From contig MDYQ01000121.1 in NCBI GenBank assembly GCA_003024175.1, positions 62,001 to 126,000 of the forward strand: 64,000 nucleotides of DNA. Reading direction: 5' to 3'. The DNA is from Planoprotostelium fungivorum (lineage: Eukaryota > Evosea > Variosea > Cavosteliida > Cavosteliaceae). Shown here piece by piece: positions 45,466-56,601 of this stretch (within the stretch, counting starts at the first letter, position 1; the number at the start of each line of letters is the position of its first letter). The notes beneath the pieces are model-generated. The model ran no database searches, was not told the DNA's origin, and saw nothing but the letters and a program-made list of their open reading frames with translations. The position numbers and the translations under genes are program-made.

Positions 45466-45951
45466 CAGAGCAGAATGGTACAACTGAGTGCAGGCTCTTT
45501 GCTTCCTGTACGAGGGGAGAATGATTGAGCGGAAGAGAAAGAGCGATAGGCAGGAGCGCAGGTAGACAGAGACAAAGGTGCGGTATTCGATGCCCTTACG
45601 ATGAGATATGTATCTGTCCTACCGTTCAACCAGCGAATTTTGATCTTTCAACTGTCACCGGCCTCGCGGTATTGTTCGAAATTCTCGTAACAATTGGAGA
45701 TGGCTCATTCTCTTTGGTTCTCGTGTGACAAGAAACGGGCACAAGACGATTCTACCGTATAACCCGCAGGGATGGCTCGTGTGGACTTGGAATCGTAAGG
45801 TCTATCTTCCACGACGGTACTGATGTCTGTTTTGTCTCATGAGTTCCGTCTCCATGCTTCCGTCCCAACCTTCTTCTGTTCTATCTGATCGCAAAGAGAA
45901 ACCACCACAACACCATCATCTCATGAGAACATCATCTTCTTTATCGAGTGT
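45466..45951. other. intergenic
   Basis: This gap lies between the chitinase start and the stop of the zf-PARP/FHA/PBZ gene, both minus strand. No gene is seen. It should contain the chitinase promoter. Confidence 0.4.
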
Positions 45952-48077
45952 TCAACATAGAGTCAGAATGGCTTCTTCGAGGTTCCCATTGGCCTCTCTC
46001 AGGACCTTCTTCAATTTGTCCTTTGAAACGTCCGAGAACATCTTCACCAGCTGGTTCAACTTCTCTTCGTCCGTTTTCCCGCCCTCTTCTTTCCCGCCCT
46101 TTTTCTTTTTGGCGGGAGATTCATCCGTCTTCTGCGTGGACTCCAGTGACTTCTGTCTCTTCATCTCGTTTCCCTCTCCTTTCAAATTTTGAATTCTGAA
46201 CGACCCTTCATTTTGGCGGGAACTCACTTTTCTTGGGGTGCCAGTATTCGTTGAGGTGATCTTCGTTCTTGCGGTAGCAGGTCTCACCGTACTTACACTT
46301 TGTCCTCTCTAGAGGGTCGTTCTCTTCGTCAAAATCATCGCTCGTCTTTCTCTTCTTCGAATCGAGGTTCTGATCGAAGAGGATGAGATGATGATCGTGA
46401 GATGATGATCGTGAGATGATGATCGTGAGATGATGATCGTGAGATGATGATGAGATGAACGGATGATCACCTTGACGAATGCTTTTCCCTCTCTGATGGT
46501 GGCTGACTCATCATCGTCCTCACTCTGATCACCGTCAGATGAGACGACACAATCCACACACCTCTTCTGCCTCGTCATCATTGATGAACGGATCGTTGGC
46601 GTCGTACTCGTCCGTCCCCGAGCTCTCTTCAGAGCTACCTCCCTTTTTCTTCTTCTTCTTCTTCGGCTCCGTACTGTCCGTCTACAACTAGTCATTCTCA
46701 CGAATTCCACGCGAAATTTCGAGACGAATCCCACCTTGGTTTTCTTCGCTGCAGGTTTCTTCGGTGGTTGTTTTACTTCCTTCTCTTTTTTCTTCCCCGC
46801 AATCGTTTTTGGCTTCTCCTTCTCTTCCTTCTCTACCTTCTCTACCTTCTTCTCCTTTGCTTGCTCGGTAGGCTGATTTCAGCTTCAGGATCATCGTTGA
46901 GAATGGCAGAATCATCACCTTGACCCCCCTGGCATCCAGCCTGAACGCATGCTTGTCGATGAAGAGGCTGATGACGTCACCGTTGTAGATGGGAACCGCT
47001 TCGTCCTTCTCCAAGACAGTGGATTGTTCTTCTCTGCTCTTCAAGAGGAAAGATGGGTTGGTGCCCCTCTGCGAAATTTCAACGAAAATTTTCCCGCCGA
47101 AATCTTACCCTGACGACCTCGATGGTCTTTCCTCTCACGATGATCTCGACTGACGGAAGATGAGCACGTGCATGTGATCATCGTGATGTATCTCACGTTG
47201 TTTCCTGCTGATCTTCTTCACGTCATCTCCCCTGACGTTGTTTCGCCCCAATGAATTGACGCCCGATTTCAACACGATGGGTTCTTCTGAGTCGTCGGTC
47301 GCTCTCAACTTGAATTCTTGTGGACCCGCGTCACCTACATGGCTTTAGAAGATGATGCGATGAGGGATGGTAACTCACTGACGTCGCTGGCATCACTGAT
47401 ATCACTGACATCACTCGCCGATTGGGTGGAGTTGTTCGTCTTTTTCTTGATTGTCTTCGGTTTCTTCTTTTCTTTGGGCTTGTCTTGAGAAGCTTCTGTC
47501 TCTTCGCCGACTGGAGGTATATCACCTTTCATGATGTGAGAACGTAAGTCGTTAACGATGAGATGATCAAAGTGTCCATCGTGAGACAGGGAGTTGGAGT
47601 CGTCTTGACGTATCACCTTCGATGCATTGTCGTATGAGAGCTTGATCTGAATCAGCGAGACCATCGAAACCTTCTAGATCGTCTTCAGACTCGATCTTCT
47701 TAGTGTCTTTACGAGCGCGCTTGAGGGCCTGTTAGACATGAGTTAGAATAGAATATGGTGTGGAGAGAACGAACATCAAAGATGCAGTTGTAATGAAACC
47801 AGTCAGTCTGTGTTCCTCCCTCTGTGCTGAATCAGCCGATCGTTTTGTGACGTCAGACATTACCTGCAAAACGATCTGAAGGATACTTTTTGGCAATTCG
47901 AACTGCATCCTTCTCGATCTTTTTCTTGCATTTGTTGTTCTTGCACTGACATCTTCAATCATACGCCCATCCATACTCAACTCACCGCAGACCTGGCTGA
48001 CTTGGCATATTCCACCTGATGTAATGAGATATCGACATCTTCACAGATTCACTCACGCTGTATGTGTTGGACGCCAT
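45952..48077 (-). CDS. zf-PARP, FHA, PBZ and CUE DNA-damage protein
   Basis: Four modules are seen in order. (1) An N-terminal PARP-type zinc finger: VEYAKSARSACKNNKCKKKI, a W-FHYNC cluster and DDLEGFDGLAEIDQIK; it would bind DNA breaks. (2) An FHA phosphothreonine-binding domain: SLGRNNVRGDDVKKISRKQ, RGTNPSFLL, YNGDVISLFIDKHAFRL. (3) After a long Lys/Glu-rich linker, an acidic block, then a PBZ finger CKYGETCYRKNEDHLNEYWHP (C-x5-C-x6-H-x5-H), which binds poly(ADP-ribose). (4) A CUE-like ubiquitin-binding end: LNQLVKMFSDVSKDKLKKVL. FHA plus PBZ matches APLF, an end-joining factor; the added PARP finger and CUE are unusual. Twelve or so introns are inferred. The start MASNTYS at 48077 gives the complete finger. 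It should act in nuclear DNA repair. Confidence 0.82.
46379..46456. repeat. 14-nt minisatellite in intron
   Basis: About five copies of a 14-nt unit (GATGATGATCGTGA type) lie in the intron just before the PBZ exon of the DNA-repair gene. The unit introduces stop codons in all frames. Confidence 0.85.
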
Positions 48078-48467
48078 CGCCGTGTGTGTTTCCTTTGATT
48101 TTTGTCTGGACAAAAATCCGTTATAAAACACGTGACCAGAAAAGTGTCAGAGAACCACTCCCCTTTTCTCTCACGCATGCAACACATGATCGTGAGAGAC
48201 GAACGGTTGAGGCCTCAACTTCCAAAGTTGATGTACCGTTTTGTATGATGTTGGTCCATTTGGAGTGCGTTCTAAACGTGAACAGTGCTCATGCAACTGA
48301 TTGATTGAGTTAAATCATCTATCAACCTTCTTGAGAAGAGTTGTGGTACCCATCAAACACATTCAGCGTATTGATCATCGCCTTCCATCATCGCCATCAT
48401 CATCACGATCACAAGAAACGGTCGTCGTTGCATTTTATTCCTTACTATAAATATGTACAATCTCTTC
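48078..48467. other. intergenic
   Basis: This gap lies upstream of the zf-PARP gene and downstream of the YhhN-like gene's stop. An 80-codon plus-strand frame (48062-48304) has no recognised family. Nothing else is seen. Confidence 0.35.
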
Positions 48468-49735
48468 TCAATTGTTTCTAGAAGCCAACTCCCTCGCCAG
48501 CTGGTGCATGGCCCTCGCTCTCTGTTCTTTCGTCTGTAACCGAGACGGTAGATACTGAGACGTGTCTACTCCCATGAGTAGAAGGATGTTCTGTGCTCGA
48601 TTGAATAAACTCGTCGTCTCTCCTCTGTCCCTGTCTTGATTGTGCTTCTGCAGCCACCTGGTTCCCGCCAAAAATAAGAGGCATTGAGCGATGTAGTAGA
48701 GGGGCCAGCTGAGGAGGAAGAGAGGGAAACTCGCGGGGACAATGTCTTCTAAAGCGATGCATGTGTCGCTGGCGAAATAACAGAGAGTTCCCTGTGTCTA
48801 ATGAGACACGACGTCTCCATCGATCCGTGTCCAACTTACCACGATCATCATCTTGTCACCTGCCAACATGGCAGAGGCGAAGAAGAAGATCTGAATGTTT
48901 CGTCAGAGACTTCATCTTCGCGTGATGACGACATCATTACCTCTGTAGCGACGTATGGAATGAGTAAGAGGGCCCAGGCTCCGTCGTTCTTCTCTAATTC
49001 TAAATTCTTCACGAGGAAACCGATGACTCCAAGTCCGTAGATCATCCCCAAGGCTGTTCCATCATTAGAAGATCCTTCTGGAACCCTTCGCAACGCCGCT
49101 CACCGAGAGAGATCTTGAGCCGCAGGCTCATCATGTTCCATGATCTTTCTTCCTCCTTCAACTCGGTCAACACGAGCACAGAGTTGAGTAACCATCCGAA
49201 ACCAAAGAGGATGGTAGATACGGCCATGTTCTTCATGTGTGACTTTCCCAACATCATCTCGGGGACATCGCTTTGGGCGAGTAGTGAATCGCCGAAACAA
49301 TGCATGGCGAAGACCGCACATAACATGACGGCTTTATCGGCGTAGTGAGGAACCTGGGTGTGAGTGAGACCGTGGACCCATCGCAGTGCACCGATGGTCA
49401 CCTGGTGCCTCTTTCGAAAGATGTTCAGAGCTAAGATACCGGTTGGAAACAGCTTCCATAGTGGAGCTTGTGATAGCGATCTGAAACTGGGAATGAGAAA
49501 GAGGAGTGCAGTCAGAACGGAGAAGATGAGCGTGTGATCCTTCCCCAGATAATATGTATCTCTTCCTCCGAATATTTTAAGAGGGTAAAGAGGTCCTTCC
49601 ACCTGATCTGCGTCACATCTACCGTTTGGACGATGATAAAATCACCTCTGGTACAACGTGTGGTAGCTTGACTGGTGACTCTTCTCTAATTCTGTGCTTC
49701 CTCTTTGGTGATTTGTTTATGCGGTTGTTCTTCAT
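48468..49735 (-). CDS. YhhN/TMEM86-type multi-pass membrane protein
   Basis: About seven or eight hydrophobic helices are seen, including TLIFSVLTALLFLIPSF, VMLCAVFAMHCFGDSLL, MAVSTILFGFGWLLNSVLVL, GMIYGLGVIGFLV, WALLLIPYVA and ASFPLFLLSWPLYYIAQCLL. The pair FGDSLL and GTLCYFASDTCIAL, with Asp in membrane segments and YYIAQ near the end, matches the YhhN/TMEM86 family, whose animal members are lysoplasmalogenases that cleave vinyl-ether lysophospholipids. The first exon (MKNNRINKSPKRKHRIREES) is basic and cytosolic, joined over a 43-nt intron at about 49645-49603. The C-terminus is charged (KEQRARAMHQLARELASRNN). Family membership is likely but enzymatic activity is inferred. Confidence 0.7.
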
Positions 49736-50295
49736 CGTGATCGTGCGTGCGTTCGTCTGTGTGTGGTGCGTTCTGTGATTGGTCTTGTATACGAACAAAC
49801 GTGCGAAATTTCCAGTTCGATTTTCATCCAATTTTCAATCATTTGAAACCCACACCGCACGGCCACTACGGCTGAAGGCCAGATGAGGACGGCACTCAAA
49901 CGTCGGCACTGATGCCTATAGAACCTCCTCGATAGAAGCAACATACAAAACGCCTCCTCCTTCTAAAGGCTAAAGGTCAGGTGCCGATCGGAGATTTTTT
50001 GAGCGGTACTGGCTGTCAGCTTCTTTTTTGTGTATCCGCCTCAAACGCCGAGCGAGAAACGACCGAAGCACCGTCATAGGCCAAGTGTATCCTCTATATC
50101 ACGCATAGATGTGATTACAAACACAACAGAGGGAAGTCTTCAGCGAAGATAGTTGTTTGCGGTGTCTCGTGCTGAGAAAAAATGCTCAGATCATTTCTTT
50201 CATTCGGAAGAAAACAGAGGGAAAATTGAAGCACCATCATCTTGCTCCACCCAACTTTTAGAGGCATCGAAAGACCGACCCCCTTCACTTTAGAC
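49736..50295. promoter_or_regulatory. divergent intergenic region
   Basis: This interval of 560 bp separates the divergent YhhN-like and HPt genes. It has no supported gene. An in-frame extension of the HPt frame runs upstream to 50242 without an ATG. Confidence 0.35.
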
Positions 50296-50634
50296 ATGTC
50301 ACGAATCATTCCAAGTCGTCTCACAGATATCTCTGGGGGGATGAAAGAGATCGAGGCCGAACTTTTGACCATATATGCTTCCTCATGTCAAGAGGCGCTG
50401 ATCGAGCTGGAGAAAGCCTTAAAGACGAGATCGATAGACAATTCGGTGCTCCATTCACACTCCCTGAAGAGTTCATCGGCCAATCTGGGAGCAGAATCAG
50501 TTCGTATCGTATCTGAACACGTGGAGACGCTAGCAAAGCAAGGAAGATTTGAAGAGGCATACGCACAACTGGGTCATCTCAACAACGAACTGCAAGCCAC
50601 TTATTTAGAATACAAGACCACATTTGGTCTTTAA
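50296..50634 (+). CDS. histidine phosphotransfer (HPt) protein
   Basis: This intronless gene of 112 codons encodes an all-helical HPt protein. The phosphoacceptor histidine lies in the motif HSLKSSSANLGAESV (typical HxLKGxxxxxG), with flanking helices EIEAELLTIYASSCQEALIE and VRIVSEHVETLAKQ. HPt proteins shuttle phosphate between hybrid histidine kinases and response regulators; in dictyostelids RdeA does this upstream of the cAMP phosphodiesterase RegA. It would work in the cytosol. The ATG at 50296 follows a GACATG context; the frame upstream has no other ATG. An RdeA-like role is an inference. Confidence 0.88.
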   Translation: MSRIIPSRLTDISGGMKEIEAELLTIYASSCQEALIELEKALKTRSIDNSVLHSHSLKSSSANLGAESVRIVSEHVETLAKQGRFEEAYAQLGHLNNELQATYLEYKTTFGL

Positions 50635-50830
50635 ACATAGTGAGAACTTTATTCTTATGTTCTGTCTTCGCACTGCTCTTGCGGAATAGTCGAGAGCACT
50701 AGTGTGATCCATATCGGATCCAGATATCACATCATTCTTCGGGTCTCTCGTTCATTGGTAACACGATGTATCAACACACTCTGTCGAATTTATTCGTCGT
50801 CCTCTCTCTATTCACATCACATCTTCTCCT
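50635..50830. other. convergent 3' region
   Basis: This short gap separates the HPt stop from the convergent STAT stop. Only 3' UTR sequence is expected. Confidence 0.4.
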
Positions 50831-53613
50831 CTACCAGTGTTCCAGTTTACTGACATACCCCTCCGGTGTTGATTTTACGTCTGCTGTGTCCCTCTTTGTC
50901 TTTCTCATCCACTTTTTGAAGGCCAACTCCTTCGGTTGTTTCGTCAAGGCCCCTCCCGGTGTGAAATGAACCACCATGCGGAACTGTGTCTTCTCTAACA
51001 AGAAATCCGCCAGCGACTGCATCATTGGTCAATCATCCGAAATGATACGGACGCAATGGATAGAAATGACTCACCCTGTTGACGCCAATATCTTCTGGAC
51101 GCACGAGATAGTGCTTGACTGCCTCTGATGGATCGTCGGTCACGTAGCTGAGGGCAAACTGCCCAGCAGCCGAGTCACTGAAACGGATGAGGAAGTCTCC
51201 AACACTCTGACTCTCTAAGACCTTCTTGCACTCTGCTTTCGTGGCAAGAGAATAGATGAGTCTGGACCACGTTCAACATCGACGCGGAACCTCTAAAGCC
51301 TCACCCCTCGTACCACATGGGCCGGATGTATCGTTTGAACTTGATGGTGCAGATGACGTGGCCGAGCCAGTCCCAACACGTCTTGACTTGTTCGCTCAGG
51401 GCCTTCGTGCTCCTTCCTATAGAGGATGAGCATCGTGATGGTGATACGGATGATGATGTGAACGCACCGAAAAACCTCTCGGACAAATAAGAGAAGTCGG
51501 CATCACCAAAGACTCTTCTGAGATTGTCTATGGGCTGTTGTGTCGCAGTGAGGAGATGTCTCTGTAAGACGTTGCAGAAGAAGGGCCAAGGGATCGACCT
51601 CTGTGTTTCAAGATGAGAAGTCGATGCGATGAGAAGCCCGGTGATGCGATCAGATGTTGATGTGAGAAGTCGATGATGAAAGATGGACGGTGGACTACTT
51701 ACAGAATTAGAAGAAGGGAACATGTCCTTGTCGATGAGTCGATACGCTGCCTCCGGCCATTGACTTTCGTTCGTGATGACGATGATGGGTGCCGACGGAA
51801 CGGACGTGACTTCTAAGAGCTTCCCCTCTGTCCTTCGTCACCCCATTCATCTACACGTTTGTAGATCGTCCGAACTCACTCGACTTGATTCTCGTTACGA
51901 ACTGGAGGCTGATGGGACCCATTCGTGTGGACATGTTGACCTTGATGTCTCTGTAGATCGTCTCCGATGGTTGTCCACTGGGATGGCCTTGGTTGTTCTC
52001 CAGTAGAGGCCCCTTGGCCGCATCAGTCGACCAAGACGATTCTTCGCAGATCCTGGCCTTCGTGTTCTCGTGGACGACTGAGATGATGATCAGACGCGAT
52101 GATGTGATGGGTGTCGTGAATCGTCGATGGATATATCAAATCGACGATGTGGATCACGCATCATCGATGTGATGTGTTGATGAGGTTCACCTTCGTATTG
52201 ATTCAATCTCGCCCCCGTTATGAGTTTGATGATGTAATTTGAATCGAGGGGTCTTCCCTTGAATACCACCTGTCTACTGTGAGCTCACCTCAAATCTGCG
52301 CGTCGCAGATGCTCCACTCACCTGACCCAGCGCCTGCTCTTTGATGACGAGAGTGGCCATGTGGCTGTTTGGGTCAATCTACAACGAGCCGATGAGAACT
52401 CACGCCGAATTTGTTTCTTCCGTCAGACCCTGCAGCTCCCTCCTCAATAGCTCTACCTTCTGGTGTTGTTCGTGGATGAGAGAATTTATCTTTGAAGACT
52501 CGTACAGCTCCACCGGCCTCAACACATAATTGTGAATCAAATTCTTTAAATTCTCCGCGTCAGTCTGCACTTCCTTGTGCAGAGAGAAGTAGACCTTTCA
52601 CATGTGAGCGATGGACGAGACACTCGATCGTGATGGTCTTCACCTGTTGCAGTCGTGCGAACTCGTCTGTGTTTTGGACGGTGACTTTCGATTGGGCCGC
52701 CTCTGATTTCGTGATGACCATCTCTCGACTGTCTAAAGCGGCTCTCAATTGTTGCAGCGTCTTCTTGACTTCCTCGTATGCGGCTGCCACGCTCGATTTC
52801 GTCGTGGATCGCTGCAGAGGCTGTGGTGCGGGGAAGATCGTCATAGTGTTGTTCTCTCTGATGGGGATGACTGTTGTGCTTCCGTTATTTGTCTTGTTCT
52901 TCGACTTGTTGCCGTTCGTCTTGTCGTTGTCACTGTTGATCGCGCCAGTTTTTTCATCGCCGCCGAGAACGATGCGAGATGGAGGTAAAGAGGATGATGT
53001 CGATGACGATGAGCGGAGGATGGGGATGTTGAGAGGTGGTCGGGTCTCTTCGGTCGTCGATGGAGTCTCACCCATGTAGAGATCGGCAGGTAGCTCGGCC
53101 TCGAATGCGGCGTCGGCCTCGGATGAGTCATAAAGAGGTCCGTGGTACGTGATGGATCTCACCTTCACCATGGCAGAGGCGCGAAGACCTGATCCCATAT
53201 CTCCCCCTGATGTGTCCAAGATGGGTGGTTCGAATGGATCGATATTACTCTGGATGAGGGAGGATAGTGTCAGACCTCGCATCGTCGCTCCCTCCTCGTC
53301 ATTTTGAGAGGACATATCTCCCGTATCGATTCCGAACCAAAAAGGGTATCGTGTGTCTGATTCGGGTGGCAATCTGATTTCGGTCAATGATGATTGGAGT
53401 GCGAATGGAATGCATTGGGACATCGATGAGAATCATTAATATCGAGGGGAACCACTTGATATAAACTATGTATAATGTAATGATTGTGTATTGAATGGAA
53501 TGGAACATGCTAAAGTGTATGATTTGAACTCACTCGGACAGAAGATCTGCGGCTTCTGCTAATATATCGTCCGGTATACCAAAGAATTCGTCAATTTCTA
53601 CTTTATACTCCAT
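50831..53613 (-). CDS. STAT transcription factor
   Basis: Order of parts: an N-terminal exon MEYKVEIDEFFGIPDDILAE, joined over an AT-rich intron of about 165 nt to LPPESDTRYPFWFG; a long Ser/Asn-rich region; a coiled coil (YEEVKKTLQQLRAALDSREM); a DNA-binding region with VVFKGRPLDSNYIIKLITGARLNQY and MGPISLQFVTR; the linker VKTCWDWLGHVICTIKF; an SH2 domain with SVGDFLIRFSDSAAGQFALSYV (the phosphotyrosine-binding Arg is present); and a C-terminal GYVSKLEHW, where the Tyr fits the site phosphorylated in STATs to drive dimer formation. It resembles dictyostelid STATs. About twelve introns are inferred. On activation it should move to the nucleus. No JAK is needed in amoebae; the kinase is unknown. 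Confidence 0.87.
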
Positions 53614-53806
53614 TGCTCCTGTCGGTGCGTGTGTGATGCAGTTTTTGAATAAGGAATTCCGGTAAATGAGATCACATCAACCTCCGTTGGGCCTTTCAAC
53701 AACGACATACCCATCGTACCCTTTTCGCTCTTCTTACGAGCTCAACGTCTGAAGAGTGTCTTAATTCAGTTCCCTCCGTCAGGCATATTCAAATATTACA
53801 CACCGC
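53614..53806. promoter_or_regulatory. divergent promoter interval
   Basis: This gap of 193 bp separates the divergent STAT and RPAIN-like start codons. It contains several TTC- and TC-rich tracts but no recognised element. Confidence 0.35.
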
Positions 53807-54543
53807 ATGTCGAGCACAAGAACATCAGTGAAAGGACATCAGACATTATCAGATGCAAGGGAGCGCATGAAATCAGACTGCCTTAAGAAGGCCAGTGCTG
53901 ACAAACAGCGTCTCATACAGAACATGAGGCAGCGTATTCAGATGGGCGACACCAGCTCGACTATGGAATACATGAAACAATCCATCAGACAGATCGTCAA
54001 TTCTGAAACCGGAGAAGATGAAGATCTGATACAGTATCTCGAAAATCAGCTACTTAGTGAACTGCAAGCAGAAGGTGTGATAATCTCAAAGAAGATGCAG
54101 ATCGACATTTATTGAGTATACAGAGGATGCCATACTGGAAGATTATCGACGTCAACAACAACAAGATGAACAAGAAATTGCAGAAGCCATCGCTTCCCAA
54201 GGTGATAAGAGACGATGTGAGTCAAATTGATATCTATAAGGAACCATGATCTGTCCATGTTGTCGAAAGCAGATGCTTCACACGAATCGTGGGATCATCT
54301 TCTGTGGCTGTGGCATGAGAATCGATGGAGGGAGAGACGGAGTAACGATACCACTCCTTCAGAAGAGATGTGAAGATGTTTATTTCTCTCACAGGTGCCT
54401 TCCATGTCCATCTGCCACCTCTCTGACACCATCACAGCTCACGATGTAAAGCCGAACCCACCTTCCAGATGCGAGAGGAATTCGGCCCTCCAACCCTCTG
54501 CATCTTATGTTCCATCTGTGGGGACTTGGACATCGTCGTCTGA
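53807..54543 (+). CDS. rpain: RPA-interacting protein
   Basis: The protein has the two halves of RPAIN (RIP), which escorts replication protein A into the nucleus. The helical N-terminal half contains SDARERMKSDCLKKAS, MRQRIQM and DEDLIQYLENQLLSELQAEG, spliced to YTEDAILEDYRRQQQQDEQE. The C-terminal half is a zinc-finger region: MICPCCRKQML, IIFCGCGMRI, then a histidine-containing segment and LCILCSICGDLDIVV, ending at TGA 54541-54543. A 40-nt intron after the N-terminal helices removes a stop. The last 39 bp of the coding region overlap, in antisense, the coding end of the gene on the other strand. Confidence 0.75.
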
Positions 54544-55048
54544 ATCATCTTCCATCTGCACATCGCCCATCTCGTTTGGCGGGAAACTGGAAACAATGAA
54601 GGCAACCACTGCGACTGAGATCTGCGATTCCTTCTGTTCCAGCGAAACGCGAGAACAGCATTCACGGAAGGCGAACGGACAGGTAGCTGCACCCTCGCGT
54701 TTGTTACCGTAGTTAAAGACGTTCTCTTACCGTAACGCCCTGAACAAAATCGGAGGTTGTCTCTATGACACGTATGACAGCAGAATTGGCGGGAAAAAGG
54801 GACTTGAAGCGACCAAGCATTTCTCTCATTCCCTTGGCCGAGCCAGTTCTCAAGAGGAGAACGAAACAGAAAGGTAAGATGTGAGATCCATCCTCATACT
54901 CTTCTCTGCTTCTCCTTTCGTTGGCAGGCGAAGTGTCCCACCTGTTGGTTTTACATCTTGAGAGATACTCGATAGGGCGTGCAAGGCTTTCGAGCTCACG
55001 CCTATCAGAGTCATAGAAGGTGTTCTCACCTCTCTCGAAGAAAACCAT
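54505..55048 (-). CDS. small protein of unknown function
   Basis: A consistent three-intron model gives about 145 residues: MVFFERG joined to VSSKALHALSSISQDVKPT, then EEYEDGSHILPFCFVLLL, GMREMLGRFKSLFPANSAVI, TSDFVQG, CPFAFRECCSRVSLEQKE, and VAVVAFIVSSFPPNEMG with an acidic end DDSDDDVQVPTDGT. Introns are about 29-40 nt. The mixed helix and strand pattern looks like a folded domain, but I do not recognise it. The 3' end of the coding region overlaps the RPAIN coding end on the opposite strand. The joins all agree in frame, which supports a real gene. Confidence 0.5.
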
Positions 55049-55134
55049 CAGAAGGAATCACATGCTTTTCATTATCTCTTCTTCTTTTGACTTACTCTTG
55101 AAACCAGTTATCTACACACACACAAGTCAAAGAC

Positions 55135-56601
55135 ATGCGAGAGATCGTCCACATCCAGACCGGTCAGTGCGGTAACCAGATTGGAAACAAGTTCTGGGAG
55201 ACCATCATCAAGGAACACGGCCTTGATAACACTGGCCAGTACGTAGGAAACAACGACCAACTCCTCGAGCGTATCAATGTCTACTTCAACGAGGCCGCCG
55301 GCCAGAAGTACGTCCCCAGATCTGTCCTCGTCGATCTCGAGCCCGGAACGATGGACGCCATCCGTGCTGGACCCCTCGGCAACCTGCATCGCCCAGACAA
55401 CTTTGTCTTTGGACAGAGCGGTGCTGGAAACAACTGGGCCAAGGGCCACTACACAGAGGGTAAGTCTCATCATCTTTCTCCATCCTTTCTTGGCATCATC
55501 TGATCTCGTCTCAGGAGCCGAGCTGATCGAGAACGTCCTCGAGGTCATCCGTAAGGAGGCTGAAGGCACTGAATGCCTTCAAGGATTCCAGCTCACCCAC
55601 TCCCTCGGTGGAGGTACCGGATCCGGTATGGGAACCCTCCTCGTCGCTGTGAGTCTCTCGTCTCCTCCATTCTCACCGTATCTCATACTGTTTAGAAAAT
55701 CCGCGAGGAGTTCCCCGACAGAATGCTTTGCACATTCTCCGTCATGCCCTCACCCAAGGTGTCCGACACCGTCGTCGAGCCATACAACGCCACCCTCTCC
55801 GTCCACCAGCTCCTCGAGAACGCCGACGAGGTCTTCTGCATCGATAACGAGGCCCTCTACGACATCTGCTTCCGCACTCTCAAGCTGCAGAACCCCGCCT
55901 ACGGAGATCTCAACCACCTCGTCTCCGAGGTCATGTCCGGTATCACCTCCTCCCTGCGTTTCCCCGGTCAGCTCAACTCTGACCTGAGAAAGTTGGCCGT
56001 CAACCTCATCCCCTTCCCTCGTCTCCACTTCTTCCTCATCGGTTACGCTCCCCTGTCCAGCAAGTCGGCCGCAGGATTCCGCTCTCTCACCGTCCCTGAG
56101 GTCGTCCAGCAGATGTTCGACTCGAAGAACATGATGGCCGCCACCGACCCCAGACTCGGCAAGTACCTGACAGCCTCCGCCCTCTTCAGAGGAAAGGTCT
56201 CCACGAAGGAGATCGACCAGCAGATGGTCAACATCCAGAACAAGAACTCTTCTCATTTTGTGGAGTGGATCCCCAACAATATCAAGAGCTCCATCTGTGA
56301 CATCCCCGCCCAGAGTGCTCCCCTCTCTGCCACCTTCGTCGGTAACTCCACCGCCATTCAAGTTCTCTTCAAGAGAATCAACGATCAGTTCACGGCCATG
56401 TTCAGAAGAAAGGCCTTCCTTCACTGGTACACCGGAGAGGGTATGGACGAGATGGAATTCACCGAGGCAGAGTCCAACCTCCAGGATCTGGTCAGCGAGT
56501 ACCAGCAGTACCAAGACGCCACCGTCGAGGACGAAGAGAACGGAGAGGAAGTCATCGAGGAAGACGGAGAGGGAGAGGTCGTCGAGGAGGACCAAGAGTA
56601 G
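55135..56601 (+). CDS. beta-tubulin
   Basis: This is a full-length beta-tubulin of about 445 residues. The N-terminal MREI is the conserved tetrapeptide needed for co-translational tubulin autoregulation. The GTP-binding motif [10 protein letters not shown], the [19 protein letters not shown] loop and [19 protein letters not shown] are intact, and the acidic C-terminal tail ([18 protein letters not shown]) carries many Glu for polyglutamylation. Two introns interrupt it, at 55460-55514 and about 55650-55695. Codon use is strongly biased towards C-ending codons, as expected for a highly expressed gene. Transcription start should lie in the pyrimidine-rich stretch just upstream. Confidence 0.98.

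Noticed and set aside
46379-46456. CRISPR-like regular repeats
   Set aside because: The repeats have no spacers and lie in an intron of a eukaryotic gene; they are a minisatellite.
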